DNA of 52,165 nucleotides from Bacteroidales bacterium (GCA_017471025.1 JAFUWX010000035.1:1-52165); one strand, 5' to 3'. Counted from the stretch's first letter, positions 15,139 through 23,700 are shown. Made by a program: numbers and translations. The notes: generated from the sequence alone by a model not told the origin.

Positions 15139-17073
15139 CTACTTGGTAATCTTTCGATTATAGTGGAACAGGTAGATGAAGGAGACTTTGGCGGAGACAG
15201 GGCCCAGCCAAAGATAATGGGACTCATTCTCGAAGTGAAGCTGCTTATCTTCCTGCCACTGATAGTTTTGGAAGTCGGCATACATAGCACCGATTCCCAG
15301 TCCTAAATCCATGCGCCACCAATCCCCGAGGGGCAAAGTATAACCCGCGCCGACGGAGGCCATGAACTCTTTTCCCTGAACACCTTTGCGATTCGGTTCG
15401 ATATCAAACTTACCTGTTCCCACAGATCCGGACAAGTACCAACCGCGCAGCACATCGGCATCACGTTTTTCCCATCCTTTCAGATAATATCGATAACCCA
15501 GGTCGAGATGCTGAATCTGGAAAGCCCGCGAGTTGTCACCCTTCACCCACCAGGGGAACATGTAGTCTGCCCGGATTTCCGAATGATGCCCCACGGGAAT
15601 TTCGATGCCGAAGTTCACGGCGGTTACGGCATCGTACAGGACATTGGTCGAAAGTCCGAAGAGGGTGCGGGGTTCGCGGAGAACCGGAACGGCGGCGGCA
15701 GCTGCAGCGGTCGCGGCAGCCCGTGATATGTCGCTGAGATTTGCGGAATCGGAAGGCTGCTGACCCTCTGCCTGTGAATCCGTCATTCCCGTAGCGTTAC
15801 CGGCCGGGTCAGTAGAAGGCTCAACCTCCTGACTCTCTGTCGTTTGCGAAGATGATTCAGGGGCGATGACGATGTCCGGTTCTTTGGAGGATTCCGCAGA
15901 AAGTTCTAAGACTGGTTCCTCGGAAGATTCTACGACAAGTTCTTCGGAAGGTTCAACGACAGGTTCTATCGAAGGTTCAACAACAGGTTCTACAGAAGGC
16001 TCGTCCGGCACTTCCGGTGAAGGTTCGGAAACAGGAGCCGAGACCGCAGCGCCGGAGTAGGAAACCTCAACGGCTCTGAGATCCGTCATCGTGTCCAGGA
16101 CAAGATGGCGCCAGATCTCGCCGCCATCCAATTCGCGAAGGGCCTGCTTCTTGGCGGAAGCCGAAAGCGAGGCATTATCCAATATCCAGAGGATGCGGTT
16201 CTTATCAGCGGAGTCGGAAGCCACGACCTTCCGGCGAAGACCTTCCCAATCCTCACCCTTGACCCGGGTAACGATCCGGTCGGCCGGCACGCCCTTTTGG
16301 ACGAGATAAGCCTTGACGGCGGCCGCGCGTTTTTCGGACAGGGAGCGGTTGACCGCTACCGTACCTTCCACCGAAGCCCAAGCATCCAGATACACCGAGT
16401 CGGCCTGGCTGGCACATACGGCGTCCAGCTGGGCCTGGTTGTTTCTGAAATCAGCGCGCACCTGGGAGCGGCTCCTTTCAAAAAGAATACGGGAAGAAGC
16501 TTTCGTGCGGTCCGCAGCCGGGACGGCATAGACGATGCGGACATCCGTCCGGCGGGAAACCGGCAGCCAGTGACGCATCAGGTCATCCCATGCCTCGCCG
16601 ACCCAGAGATCCTTCAGGCGGGCTTCACGGTCAGCCCCGCCGGAGCGGATAATGGCGATGGCGTCATCCTTCCAAGGATGCGTGCTGCGCGAGAGATAAC
16701 CAAGGGCATCGGCCCAATCCGGTTCATAAATGGATACACGGTACAGAGACGGGTCCTGGGAAGCATGGCTGGCGGTCAATTCCCGCACCAGGTTTTCGGC
16801 CCGTTCACGGGCGACACGGCGGTTCACGGCCTGGGGACCTTCCGGAGAAGCGACACCCTGCACCAGGACATAGGCGATATCCTTATCGGTGGAAAGGGCG
16901 GCATTCAGGGCATCCATGACTTCAGCGTTGTTCTTATACCCGGGAACAACCTGCGTCGTATTGATGCGGTAACGGAGGGAATACGGCTTACCGTCCTGAG
17001 CATACCCGGCCATGCCCGACAAGAGTAAAATCGGGAGAAACAACATCGACCGAAGGATCCGGGTAAACTTCAT
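15139..17073 (-). CDS. Outer-membrane protein: two OmpA-like domains, acidic repeat linker, DUF3575 barrel
   Basis: This 644-residue protein has a signal peptide (MKFTRILRSMLFLPILLLSG...), then two OmpA-like modules recognisable by GVASPEGPQAVNRRVARERA (about residues 69-90) and AWASVEGTVAVNRSLSEKRA (about 232-252). A long Glu/Ser/Pro/Val linker made of VEPSxEPVVEPS units follows (about 350-450), then a C-terminal DUF3575-type beta-barrel (LSTNVLYDAVTAVNFGIEIP, FPWWVKGD). It is a paralogue of the protein at 43712-45112, which heads the fimbrial operon. It probably sits in the outer membrane and may bind peptidoglycan through the OmpA parts. It follows the LytTR gene after a 111-base gap with its own promoter and precedes a transmembrane AraC gene, suggesting an envelope-sensing unit. 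Confidence 0.85.
   Translation of the reverse strand: MKFTRILRSMLFLPILLLSGMAGYAQDGKPYSLRYRINTTQVVPGYKNNAEVMDALNAALSTDKDIAYVLVQGVASPEGPQAVNRRVARERAENLVRELTASHASQDPSLYRVSIYEPDWADALGYLSRSTHPWKDDAIAIIRSGGADREARLKDLWVGEAWDDLMRHWLPVSRRTDVRIVYAVPAADRTKASSRILFERSRSQVRADFRNNQAQLDAVCASQADSVYLDAWASVEGTVAVNRSLSEKRAAAVKAYLVQKGVPADRIVTRVKGEDWEGLRRKVVASDSADKNRILWILDNASLSASAKKQALRELDGGEIWRHLVLDTMTDLRAVEVSYSGAAVSAPVSEPSPEVPDEPSVEPVVEPSIEPVVEPSEELVVESSEEPVLELSAESSKEPDIVIAPESSSQTTESQEVEPSTDPAGNATGMTDSQAEGQQPSDSANLSDISRAAATAAAAAAVPVLREPRTLFGLSTNVLYDAVTAVNFGIEIPVGHHSEIRADYMFPWWVKGDNSRAFQIQHLDLGYRYYLKGWEKRDADVLRGWYLSGSVGTGKFDIEPNRKGVQGKEFMASVGAGYTLPLGDWWRMDLGLGIGAMYADFQNYQWQEDKQLHFENESHYLWLGPVSAKVSFIYLFHYNRKITK
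15870..16035 (-). repeat. In-frame minisatellite coding the acidic VEPS linker
   Basis: The linker of the OmpA/DUF3575 gene is built from degenerate ~30-bp units; for example GGTTCTATCGAAGGTTCAAC is followed 30 bases later by a near copy. Copy-number change would alter linker length without a frameshift. Confidence 0.65.
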
Positions 17074-17083
17074 AGCCGCTAAA

Positions 17084-17142
17084 TGTTACAGAATTACCGT
17101 GTTACAGAAGGCAAAGTTCGGTATAAAAAACCGGAAATGCAA
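17084..17142 (-). promoter_or_regulatory. Promoter and direct repeats before the OmpA/DUF3575 gene
   Basis: On the minus strand TTG (17140-17142), 20 bp and GAACTTTG (17112-17119) form a promoter. Immediately downstream, TGTTACAGAA occurs twice on the plus strand (17084-17093 and 17100-17109), 16 bp apart, overlapping the expected start of transcription. TGTTACA also precedes the adjacent AraC gene at 15114-15120. It may be a binding site for one of the neighbouring regulators. Confidence 0.55.
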
Positions 17143-17184
17143 CATTCCCGGTAACAAAAACAAAGGAAAAATCGTACAAATTCG

Positions 17185-17910
17185 CTATTTGCCGATAAAT
17201 TTACTGTCCAGCCAGCCCATAAAAGCGCTCCGATACATGTCGCCGATGGGAACGGAGACGTCGCCTTCCAGCAGGACACGGTTGCGCGAAACCTCCCGGA
17301 TGCAGGTCAGATTGATAATATAGGACTTGTGGACCCGCATGAATTTGTCCGCGGGAAGCCGTTCCTCGAACTTTTTCATGCTCAGCAGCACGATAATCGG
17401 CGTCTGCTCCCCGGTCACATGGATTTTCAGGTACTCGCTCATGCCCTCTACGTATGCAATCCGACTCACCTCGACCCGGACGATTTTGTAGTCCGTCTTA
17501 AAGAAGAGGGCGTCGTCCGCATCCAGCGCCGAAACGGCCGAAACGGCATCCTTCAAATCGTACTGTTTCTTGACTTTTGCGGCGGTTTTCTGGAAATCCG
17601 CCAGGCCGAAAGGCTTGAGCAGATAATCCACGGCATTCACCTGGAAGCCTTCGACGGCATATTCGGAATAGGCCGTCGTAAAGACGACCATCGGCGGTTC
17701 GGACAGGGAACGGACGAACTCCATCCCCGAGAGGTCAGGCATATTGATATCCAGGAAAAGGACATCGACAGCCTCTTTTTCCAGCACCGCAGCAGCCTCC
17801 AGGGCGCTTCGACAGGAGGCGACCAGCTCGAAATACGGAATCTTTCCGATATAGGAAACAATCTGTTGGAGCGCAAGCGGCTCATCGTCAACGGCAATTA
17901 CTCGTATCAT
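17185..17910 (-). CDS. LytTR-type response regulator
   Basis: This 241-residue regulator has an N-terminal receiver domain with the acidic pocket Asp8-Asp9, phospho-acceptor Asp54 (FLDINMPDLSG) and Lys in KPFG near residue 105. A C-terminal LytTR DNA-binding domain spans about 140-241 (YVEGMSEYLKIHV ... RVHKSYIINLTCIREV). It binds DNA as a dimer at direct repeats in this family. Its ATG overlaps the histidine kinase stop codon as ATGA, a tight translational coupling with its cognate kinase. The OmpA/DUF3575 gene 111 bases downstream, with a repeated TGTTACAGAA in its leader, is a natural candidate target; that is inference. Confidence 0.93.
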   Translation of the reverse strand: MIRVIAVDDEPLALQQIVSYIGKIPYFELVASCRSALEAAAVLEKEAVDVLFLDINMPDLSGMEFVRSLSEPPMVVFTTAYSEYAVEGFQVNAVDYLLKPFGLADFQKTAAKVKKQYDLKDAVSAVSALDADDALFFKTDYKIVRVEVSRIAYVEGMSEYLKIHVTGEQTPIIVLLSMKKFEERLPADKFMRVHKSYIINLTCIREVSRNRVLLEGDVSVPIGDMYRSAFMGWLDSKFIGK

Positions 17911-19058
17911 AAGTCTGTATCAATAGGGATGATCAATAATATATCATAGTGGTCAGGCCGCTGCTCCACGTTCATCACGAAACGATCGCCATAGAGCAAT
18001 TCCAGCCGCCTGCGGACATTTTCCATGCCGACGCCCCCTTCATCATGCGCCGTGGATTCATGCCGGCTGTTGCTGCATTTGAAGATCAGCCGCCCGTTTT
18101 CCACCGTCATCGAGACCCGGATATAGGAGTCCCGCTCATAGCTGATTCCGTGTTTGAAGGCATTCTCCACGAAGGAAACGAAGACCAGCGGAGGGACTTC
18201 GGCACCCGGGACGCTGTCCGGGAGCTCGACATCAATGACGACGCTGTCGCTGTAACGCATCCGCATCAGGGAGATGTATTGCCGCAGGAAAGCCGTCTCC
18301 TTGTCCAGCGGAATGGTCGGTTTGCTGCCTTCATAGAGGATATACCGCATCAGTTTCGATAGCTCGACGATGCTTTCCTTGGCCTTTTCCGGATCGATAT
18401 CCACCAGCGCATGAATGTTGTTCAGCGTATTCATGAAGAAGTGCGGATTGATCTGGTAACGAAGATAAGCCAACTGGAAATCCAGGTTGTCCTTCTCCAA
18501 CTGTTCCAGTTGCTGACGCCGCTCGACGGAGAGGAAATAGCTCTTGATGGCCCAGTTACCCCCCAGGACGGACAGGCCGAGCAGAAAGAGCAGGACACCG
18601 GGAGACAAGGGCCCCAGGGGCCGCTTATCCCGCACCGGAGGCTCGGGCCGGCGGAACGCATCGGGGGCAGGCCGGCTGAACACATCGGGCTCGGGCCATT
18701 CCTGCTTGTCATCCAGGGCCGGCGGCGGGGTCATCTGCCATTCCGACACAGGGCGATCGTCCAGTTCCGGCTTCGGGCGGAAAAACAGGTAGGCCGTGAA
18801 GAGCAGGACCAAAAGCGCTGTCAGACTATAGTACAGCCCGTGTTTTCCGCGCAGGAAAAGAGGCATCAACAGCCAGTTGTGAATGGCGAAAAGGAGGATG
18901 AACGGCAGGAAACGCAGCCATACCTTCCAAATTTCCATCCATGAAAAGTCGATGGCACGGACCGCGTCCTGATAAATGGAAACCATCACAGGGATGATGA
19001 GCACCACCCCTATGATGATTAAATAGACGATATTTTCCTGTCTTTCAGTGCGTGTCAT
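17907..19058 (-). CDS. LytS-type sensor histidine kinase
   Basis: This 383-residue kinase has membrane helices near residues 10-28, 45-68 and 75-93, a Pro-rich periplasmic or loop region (about 95-150) and another helix near 152-170. A short coiled coil leads into the His_kinase domain: phospho-acceptor His206 in QINPHFFMN and the N-box VENAFKHG of the HATPase domain. I chose the ATG at 19058 because it lies 5 bases after the stop codon of the upstream carbohydrate-binding gene and opens a normal N-terminus (MTRTERQENIVY); the longer frame to 19280 is antisense-like sequence inside that gene. It pairs with the regulator at 17185-17910. The stimulus is unknown; the linked carbohydrate-binding lipoprotein hints at glycan or surface sensing. 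Confidence 0.92.
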   Translation of the reverse strand: MTRTERQENIVYLIIIGVVLIIPVMVSIYQDAVRAIDFSWMEIWKVWLRFLPFILLFAIHNWLLMPLFLRGKHGLYYSLTALLVLLFTAYLFFRPKPELDDRPVSEWQMTPPPALDDKQEWPEPDVFSRPAPDAFRRPEPPVRDKRPLGPLSPGVLLFLLGLSVLGGNWAIKSYFLSVERRQQLEQLEKDNLDFQLAYLRYQINPHFFMNTLNNIHALVDIDPEKAKESIVELSKLMRYILYEGSKPTIPLDKETAFLRQYISLMRMRYSDSVVIDVELPDSVPGAEVPPLVFVSFVENAFKHGISYERDSYIRVSMTVENGRLIFKCSNSRHESTAHDEGGVGMENVRRRLELLYGDRFVMNVEQRPDHYDILLIIPIDTDL

Positions 19059-19063
19059 AGTCG

Positions 19064-21409
19064 TTACCAATTGTTGCCGGTATAGGTTCCCAGCGAGACG
19101 CTGCTGCCGCCGGATATGCCTGAGGTCGCCCAGACACCGTTGCAGTAGGTCGTTCCGCTGACGGAGACGTTCTTCAAACCGCTGGACAGGGACGGCGCCA
19201 CAACATTCAGGGTGGAGATGCCCGAGGGAGCCTTGAAGGCCGCGATGACCTTGTTGCCGCTGCCCACGAGGGCGGCCCATTGTCCGGAGGTCACGCTGAT
19301 GGTTTTGACCGTATTGGAGGAGGAATAACCCCGTTCCAGGCTGCCGTAGGTCACTACCGTAGCGCCGCTTCCAATCTGGAGCTGGTGGCTCTCATCGGCG
19401 TCCAGCGACACCTCGGCGCCGCCGGCCGTACAGATGGCCATCGTGTAGCCGCCATTGAGGACCAGGTTGCCGTTGGCATCCAGGGCGTCGTTCTTGGAGG
19501 AACAGCCATAGACATAGCCGCCGGAGACGGTGAAGTTGCCTGCCGCATTGATGGCATCGTCGTTGGTGGAAGTCACCCAGACCTCGCCCGCCGTAACGTT
19601 CAGGTCGCCCTTGACCTCGAAACCTTCGCCGCCGGAGCAGTTGACGATGATGGTACCGCCCTTCATGTCGAAATCTCCTTTGCAAATGGCGGAAGACGAG
19701 GAGCCGCCACCGCCGGGCATACCGCCGCCTTGTCCGCCCGGACGCCAGTTCCGGCCACCGGAATCGGTATCGCCGTATTTCCAGCCGATCTTGATGGCTT
19801 TGGCCGATACGCTGTTGGATTCGCTGCCTGTCGTCGTCACCGTCAGGGTGCCGCCGCTCATATAGCTCAGGGGCAGTTCGGCACTCGTCCCGGTCTCCGC
19901 GTCATAGCTGCCGGCCCGTACGCCTTTGCCGCCGGCCCCGGAGTTGGTGATGGTCACATTGCCGCCGGTCATGATGAACTGTTTGTCGGCCTTGATGCCG
20001 GCCGAGCCCTTGTATTCCGCGTCGTCGCTGTCGTAGGCGGTCCCGCCCGTGACCTTGATGGTCGTCGAGCCGCCGTTGACGCAGACCAGGCTGTCGGAGG
20101 AGACGCCCTTCTTCATGGCGGCAGCCACGGAAACGTTCAATGTACCGTTATCCAACTGGACATATTCCTTGCCCCGGAGCCCGTGACCGGCCGAAGAACC
20201 GGCGGTGACCTTGATGGTGGGGCTGGACATCACCCGGACATAGTCATCCGACGTGATGCAGGCCTTGGACTGGGTGTTGTTGGCCGTGACGGTCAGCGAA
20301 CCGCTGCCGCTGAAGACCAGTTGGCCTTCGCTGAAGAAGACCGCCTTCATATCCTCGCTGCCCGTGGTCGCATAGCTGGCGGAAGAAGCGTCGGAGAGGG
20401 TATTGCTCCCCTTGACCACGACGTAGGTGCGCTTCTTGCTCTGGTTGTTGATGGCCGCACCGCTGGTGCAGGTCAGGTTCAGGTTATTCAGGACGATGGC
20501 CTGCTTGCGGGTGCTGTAGAGCTTGAAGAACCCGTCCGAGGCCGTGCCGGAAAGTTCATAGATGACCTTCTCGTCGCCGGTATTGTTGACCGTGACCTGG
20601 TTGCCGGATACGGACACGAAGCCGTAGTAGTCGCCAGTGACGGTGGCGCCGGACGTGGAATAGGTCACGGTGATCGTCCGCTCGAATTCGGTGTTGCCGA
20701 CATTGTCTTCGGACGTCTCCGTATCCGAGGACGACAGGTAGAAGGTGCCTGCGCCGTCATCCTCGCCGGAGGCCGGCCGCGTCACGATCAGCGTATAGGT
20801 GTCGGAAGAGGAATTACGGGTATCGTCCCCGGCGAAAAGGGCGGTGATGTAGGTACGGCCTGCGCCCACCAGGAGGACGGTGCCGTCTTCATCAACGGTC
20901 GCCACGCTCTCTTCGCTGGAAGTGTAGGTCACCGCTACGCCGGAAGGGTTGTTGAGCACGGGAGATTCGAAAGCCTCGTCCAGGACGGCAGAATACTCAT
21001 TCTCCGGCCAGGATATCTCGACATCTTCCTTATCGACGCTGTCCTCATTGACAATCAGGGTATAGGTCACGGTCGCGGCCGTGTATTGGGATGTCCCTGC
21101 AAAGACGGCGGAAATCGTCGTCGAACCGACCGCCACGAGGGTCACTTCGCCATCGTCATCGATGGTCGCTACGTCTGTGTTGCTCGATTTATAGGTGACG
21201 GTCAGGGAATTGGGATTGGTCAGGACCGGGGAGGTGAAAGCCTCGCCCAGGGTGGCCGTGTAACTGGAGGCAGGCCAGGAGATTCCGGCCTCGGAGACCT
21301 CCGAACCGGATTTGCCGGATGACACGGTATCGACCGTGATATCCATGCCCGAGCAGGCGGCTGCCAGGATGGCAACCGACAGGATGCAGAGTAAGGTTGT
21401 CTTTTTCAT
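19064..21409 (-). CDS. Lipoprotein with Ig-like repeats and Cthe_2159-type carbohydrate-binding beta-helix
   Basis: This 781-residue protein starts with a lipobox signal (MKKTTLLCILSVAILAAAC, Cys19). Two bacterial Ig-like (BIG2-like) modules follow at about 45-125 and 130-210, each with YTATLGEAFTSPVL/YSAVLDEAFESPVL and VTYTLIVNED/DTYTLIVTRP landmarks. The long C-terminal part is rich in short Gly/Thr/Val strands (VKGSNTLSD, IKVTGGTAY, MTGGNVTITNSG) with a Gly-rich insert near 555, typical of the Cthe_2159 right-handed beta-helix family that binds acidic polysaccharides. It is probably surface-exposed. It heads an operon with the LytS/LytR pair (gap 5 bases), an unusual pairing. The beta-helix assignment is by pattern and should be treated as likely rather than certain. 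Confidence 0.8.
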   Translation of the reverse strand: MKKTTLLCILSVAILAAACSGMDITVDTVSSGKSGSEVSEAGISWPASSYTATLGEAFTSPVLTNPNSLTVTYKSSNTDVATIDDDGEVTLVAVGSTTISAVFAGTSQYTAATVTYTLIVNEDSVDKEDVEISWPENEYSAVLDEAFESPVLNNPSGVAVTYTSSEESVATVDEDGTVLLVGAGRTYITALFAGDDTRNSSSDTYTLIVTRPASGEDDGAGTFYLSSSDTETSEDNVGNTEFERTITVTYSTSGATVTGDYYGFVSVSGNQVTVNNTGDEKVIYELSGTASDGFFKLYSTRKQAIVLNNLNLTCTSGAAINNQSKKRTYVVVKGSNTLSDASSASYATTGSEDMKAVFFSEGQLVFSGSGSLTVTANNTQSKACITSDDYVRVMSSPTIKVTAGSSAGHGLRGKEYVQLDNGTLNVSVAAAMKKGVSSDSLVCVNGGSTTIKVTGGTAYDSDDAEYKGSAGIKADKQFIMTGGNVTITNSGAGGKGVRAGSYDAETGTSAELPLSYMSGGTLTVTTTGSESNSVSAKAIKIGWKYGDTDSGGRNWRPGGQGGGMPGGGGSSSSAICKGDFDMKGGTIIVNCSGGEGFEVKGDLNVTAGEVWVTSTNDDAINAAGNFTVSGGYVYGCSSKNDALDANGNLVLNGGYTMAICTAGGAEVSLDADESHQLQIGSGATVVTYGSLERGYSSSNTVKTISVTSGQWAALVGSGNKVIAAFKAPSGISTLNVVAPSLSSGLKNVSVSGTTYCNGVWATSGISGGSSVSLGTYTGNNW

Positions 21410-21422
21410 AATGCTCAGGTAT

Positions 21423-21472
21423 TAAAAAAGTTGTACATCAAGGGAGCCTATGCCGGCTCCTGTACAAAGATG
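21423..21472 (-). terminator. Terminator downstream of the rnf/outer-membrane gene cluster
   Basis: Minus strand: TTGTACA and GGAGCC on one arm pair with GGCTCC and TGTACAA on the other (21431-21467, 5-base bulge), followed by CTTTTTT (21423-21430). It lies about 70 bases beyond the stop codon at 21540. A promoter-like CATCTTTG (21465-21472) preceded at 19 bp by TTTG overlaps the upstream arm and probably starts the next operon (21409 leftward), so the hairpin may be bifunctional. Confidence 0.65.
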
Positions 21473-21539
21473 GGGCATCCGGAGGAAACGGCAAAACCGA
21501 TTCAGCCAAATGCCCCGCTCACTCTGCCAAATGGGAGAA

Positions 21540-22037
21540 TCAGAAAAGGAACCGGATGGCGAGATTCGGAATCAGCATGTATCCGATGCCGCCGGCCATA
21601 TACGCCTGCTTCTCCTTGAAATGCCAGCCGTACATCGGACGGATATCCAGGGAGATGCCCAGATGCTTGAACGGAGCGTATTCCACGCCCAGCTGGGCGC
21701 AGGCCGCCACGGCGACGCCGGCATGTTCCGCGTCTTTGTGGTGATAGACATAGCCCGCCACGACGCCGGGCCCCAGGTACCAGGTCCAGTCCCCACCCGC
21801 CCAGGAGGGGCGGGCAAGCACCAGGTTATAGGTACCTGCCAGGCGGAAACCCCGCTGACCGACCAGGTCCAGACCCAGGTCCACCTCCAGGAAATGGGGG
21901 TCGCCCAGGAAATGCTGGTAGCTGGCCTCCAGGGTATAGCCGCCCCGCAAACCGAAGGCTCTCGGATACTGGGCGGAAGCCGTCGCAGCGAGACCGAGAG
22001 CCAACAGGATAATCAGGATAAAACGCTTAGAACGCAT
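21540..22037 (-). CDS. Small outer-membrane beta-barrel protein, paralogue of the next gene upstream
   Basis: This 165-residue protein has a signal peptide (MRSKRFILIILLALGLAATASAQ) followed by alternating amphipathic strands ending in Phe (IRFLF), typical of small outer-membrane barrels. It shares a pattern with its upstream neighbour: FGLRGGYTLEASYQHFLG and HFLEVDLG here match IGIRGGLGGELSYQHYLG and NFLEVDGG there, so the pair arose by tandem duplication. I chose the ATG at 22037, which overlaps the upstream gene's end by 11 bases; the longer frame to 22076 lacks a signal. It is the last gene after the rnf cluster and before a terminator. Its function is unknown. Confidence 0.78.
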   Translation of the reverse strand: MRSKRFILIILLALGLAATASAQYPRAFGLRGGYTLEASYQHFLGDPHFLEVDLGLDLVGQRGFRLAGTYNLVLARPSWAGGDWTWYLGPGVVAGYVYHHKDAEHAGVAVAACAQLGVEYAPFKHLGISLDIRPMYGWHFKEKQAYMAGGIGYMLIPNLAIRFLF

Positions 22038-22482
22038 AGCGTAAACCCAGAGCGGCATAGCTACCATACAGGCCATGGGACATGAAGCCCCACATAGGCC
22101 GTACGTCGATGGAAATGTTCAGCGGGAACCAGAAGGTGTATTCCAGACCGACCTGCGCACCGACACCCAGGTTGAAAGCGGAGTTGGAACCATCCGTCCA
22201 TGTACCGAGGGCGGCACCGGGACCGGCATAGAAGCCCCACTCACCGCGCGGCGTCCAGTCGGGACGGACGATCATGAAGTTGTACGTAGCGGCGGCGACA
22301 ATCGCCAGGGAGTTGTAACCGAAAATACCGCCATCGACTTCCAGGAAGTTCTCACCACCCAGATAGTGCTGATAGGAAAGTTCACCGCCGAGACCGCCAC
22401 GGATACCGATGGCCTTGGGCTGAGCAGCGGCCGTCAGAGAGAGGGCCAACGCTGCGAGGATAATGATCAAAGACTTTTTCAT
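22027..22482 (-). CDS. Small outer-membrane beta-barrel protein following rnfA
   Basis: This 151-residue protein has a signal peptide (MKKSLIIILAALALSLTAAAQ) and a predicted eight-strand-like beta-barrel ending in an aromatic residue (LGLRYAF). Strand motifs such as GFYAGPGAALG and LNISIDVRPMWG recur in the downstream paralogue. It begins 29 bases after rnfA and is probably transcribed with the rnf operon. An ATG far upstream (22608) lies inside rnfA and is not used. I know of no described role for such proteins in Rnf function. Confidence 0.78.
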   Translation of the reverse strand: MKKSLIIILAALALSLTAAAQPKAIGIRGGLGGELSYQHYLGGENFLEVDGGIFGYNSLAIVAAATYNFMIVRPDWTPRGEWGFYAGPGAALGTWTDGSNSAFNLGVGAQVGLEYTFWFPLNISIDVRPMWGFMSHGLYGSYAALGLRYAF

Positions 22483-22511
22483 AATACTATAAAGTTTTAA
22501 TACACAAAAGT

Positions 22512-23111
22512 TTATGCTATTCCGGAGAAGCCCATGAACGCCATGGCCAGGATGCCGACCGTAATCAGGGCGATCGGAACACCCTTGAAAGCCTTGGGAA
22601 CGTTGCACAGGGCGAGATGCTCACGCAGACCGGCGAACAGGACCATGGCCAGGCCATAACCCAGGGAGGTCGCGAAGGCATAGAGGACCGCTTCGCCCAA
22701 GCCCAGCATGTGGGAAGGGAGACCGAAGGTGAACTCCTTGGTGACCACGTTGATGGCCACGCCGAGCACGGCGCAGTTCGTGGTGATCAGCGGGAGGAAG
22801 ATACCCAGGGCCTGATACAGCGAGGGGCTGACCTTCTTGAGGACGATCTCCACCATCTGCACGAGGGCGGCGATCACCAGGATGAAGGCGATGGTCTGCA
22901 GGAATTCCAGGTGGAAATGCAGCAGCAGGTACTTGTTCAGCAGGTAGGTCACCAGCGTGGACAGGGTAATCACGAAGCATACGGCCAGGGACATGCCGGA
23001 GGCCGTCGAGAGCTTGTTGGACACGCCCAGATAGGGGCAGATGCCGAGGAACTGGGCCAGGACGATATTGTTGACGAATATCGCGGATACGATGATAAGC
23101 AAGATCTCCAT
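22512..23111 (-). CDS. rnfA: Rnf complex subunit A
   Basis: This 199-residue membrane subunit of the Rnf ferredoxin:NAD+ oxidoreductase has six hydrophobic helices. It carries the diagnostic segments ISAIFVNNIVLAQFLGICP-type N-terminus (here SAIFVNNIVLAQFLGICPYL) and PLITTNCAVLGVAI with the conserved Cys that, with its RnfE counterpart, binds an intramembrane iron-sulfur cluster. It starts one base after the rnfE stop codon and is the last rnf gene. RnfA and RnfE are inverted-topology homologues. Confidence 0.95.
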   Translation of the reverse strand: MEILLIIVSAIFVNNIVLAQFLGICPYLGVSNKLSTASGMSLAVCFVITLSTLVTYLLNKYLLLHFHLEFLQTIAFILVIAALVQMVEIVLKKVSPSLYQALGIFLPLITTNCAVLGVAINVVTKEFTFGLPSHMLGLGEAVLYAFATSLGYGLAMVLFAGLREHLALCNVPKAFKGVPIALITVGILAMAFMGFSGIA

Positions 23112-23112
23112 A

Positions 23113-23700
23113 CTACTTCTTGGCGATGAATTTGTTGAACAGGACCATCAGGTAACCCAGGCACAGGAAGGCGCCGGGGGCCATCACGAAAGCGAGCATG
23201 CCGTCGCCGGTGCCAGGAATCTTCCAGCCGAAGGCAGACAGGCTGCCCAGCAGCTCACGGACCAGGCCGAGAACCGTCAGGGACAGGGTGAAACCGAGTC
23301 CGACGCCCAGGCCGTCCAAGGCGGAATCCAGCACGCCGTGCTTGTTGGCGAAGGCCTCCGCACGGCCGAGGACGATGCAGTTCACCACGATCAGCGGGAT
23401 GAACAGGCCGAGGGTCGCATAGATATCAGGCGTATAGGCCTGCATCAGGAACTGGAGCAGCGTCACGAAGGTGGCGATGACCACGATATAGACGGGGATA
23501 TGGACCTTGTCCGGCACCACGGGGGCGATGGCGGAAATGGCCATGTTGGACAGGACCAGTACAAAGAGGGTCGCCAGACCCATGCTGAGTCCGTTGATGG
23601 CCGACGTAGTCGTGGCCAGGGTCGGACACATGCCCAGGAGCAGGACGAAGGTCGGATTGTCCTTGACCAGTCCTTTGGTAATCAGTTGCCATTTACTCAT
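23113..23700 (-). CDS. rnfE: Rnf complex subunit E
   Basis: This 195-residue membrane subunit, RnfA's partner, starts MSKWQLITKGLVKDNPTFVL and contains the hallmarks LLGMCPTLATTTSAING and FIPLIVVNCIVLGRAEAFA; the Cys residues in GMCP and VNC are cluster ligands in the family. I chose the ATG at 23700, which overlaps the rnfG stop codon by eight bases; a longer frame to 23847 is antisense-like sequence in rnfG. The gene order and overlaps indicate one operon. Confidence 0.95.
   Translation of the reverse strand: MSKWQLITKGLVKDNPTFVLLLGMCPTLATTTSAINGLSMGLATLFVLVLSNMAISAIAPVVPDKVHIPVYIVVIATFVTLLQFLMQAYTPDIYATLGLFIPLIVVNCIVLGRAEAFANKHGVLDSALDGLGVGLGFTLSLTVLGLVRELLGSLSAFGWKIPGTGDGMLAFVMAPGAFLCLGYLMVLFNKFIAKK

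Noticed and set aside
19280-21322. 680-codon plus-strand frame opposite the beta-helix lipoprotein
   Set aside because: Gly/Arg/His-rich antisense of a Thr/Gly/Ser-rich repeat protein; no recognisable domain.
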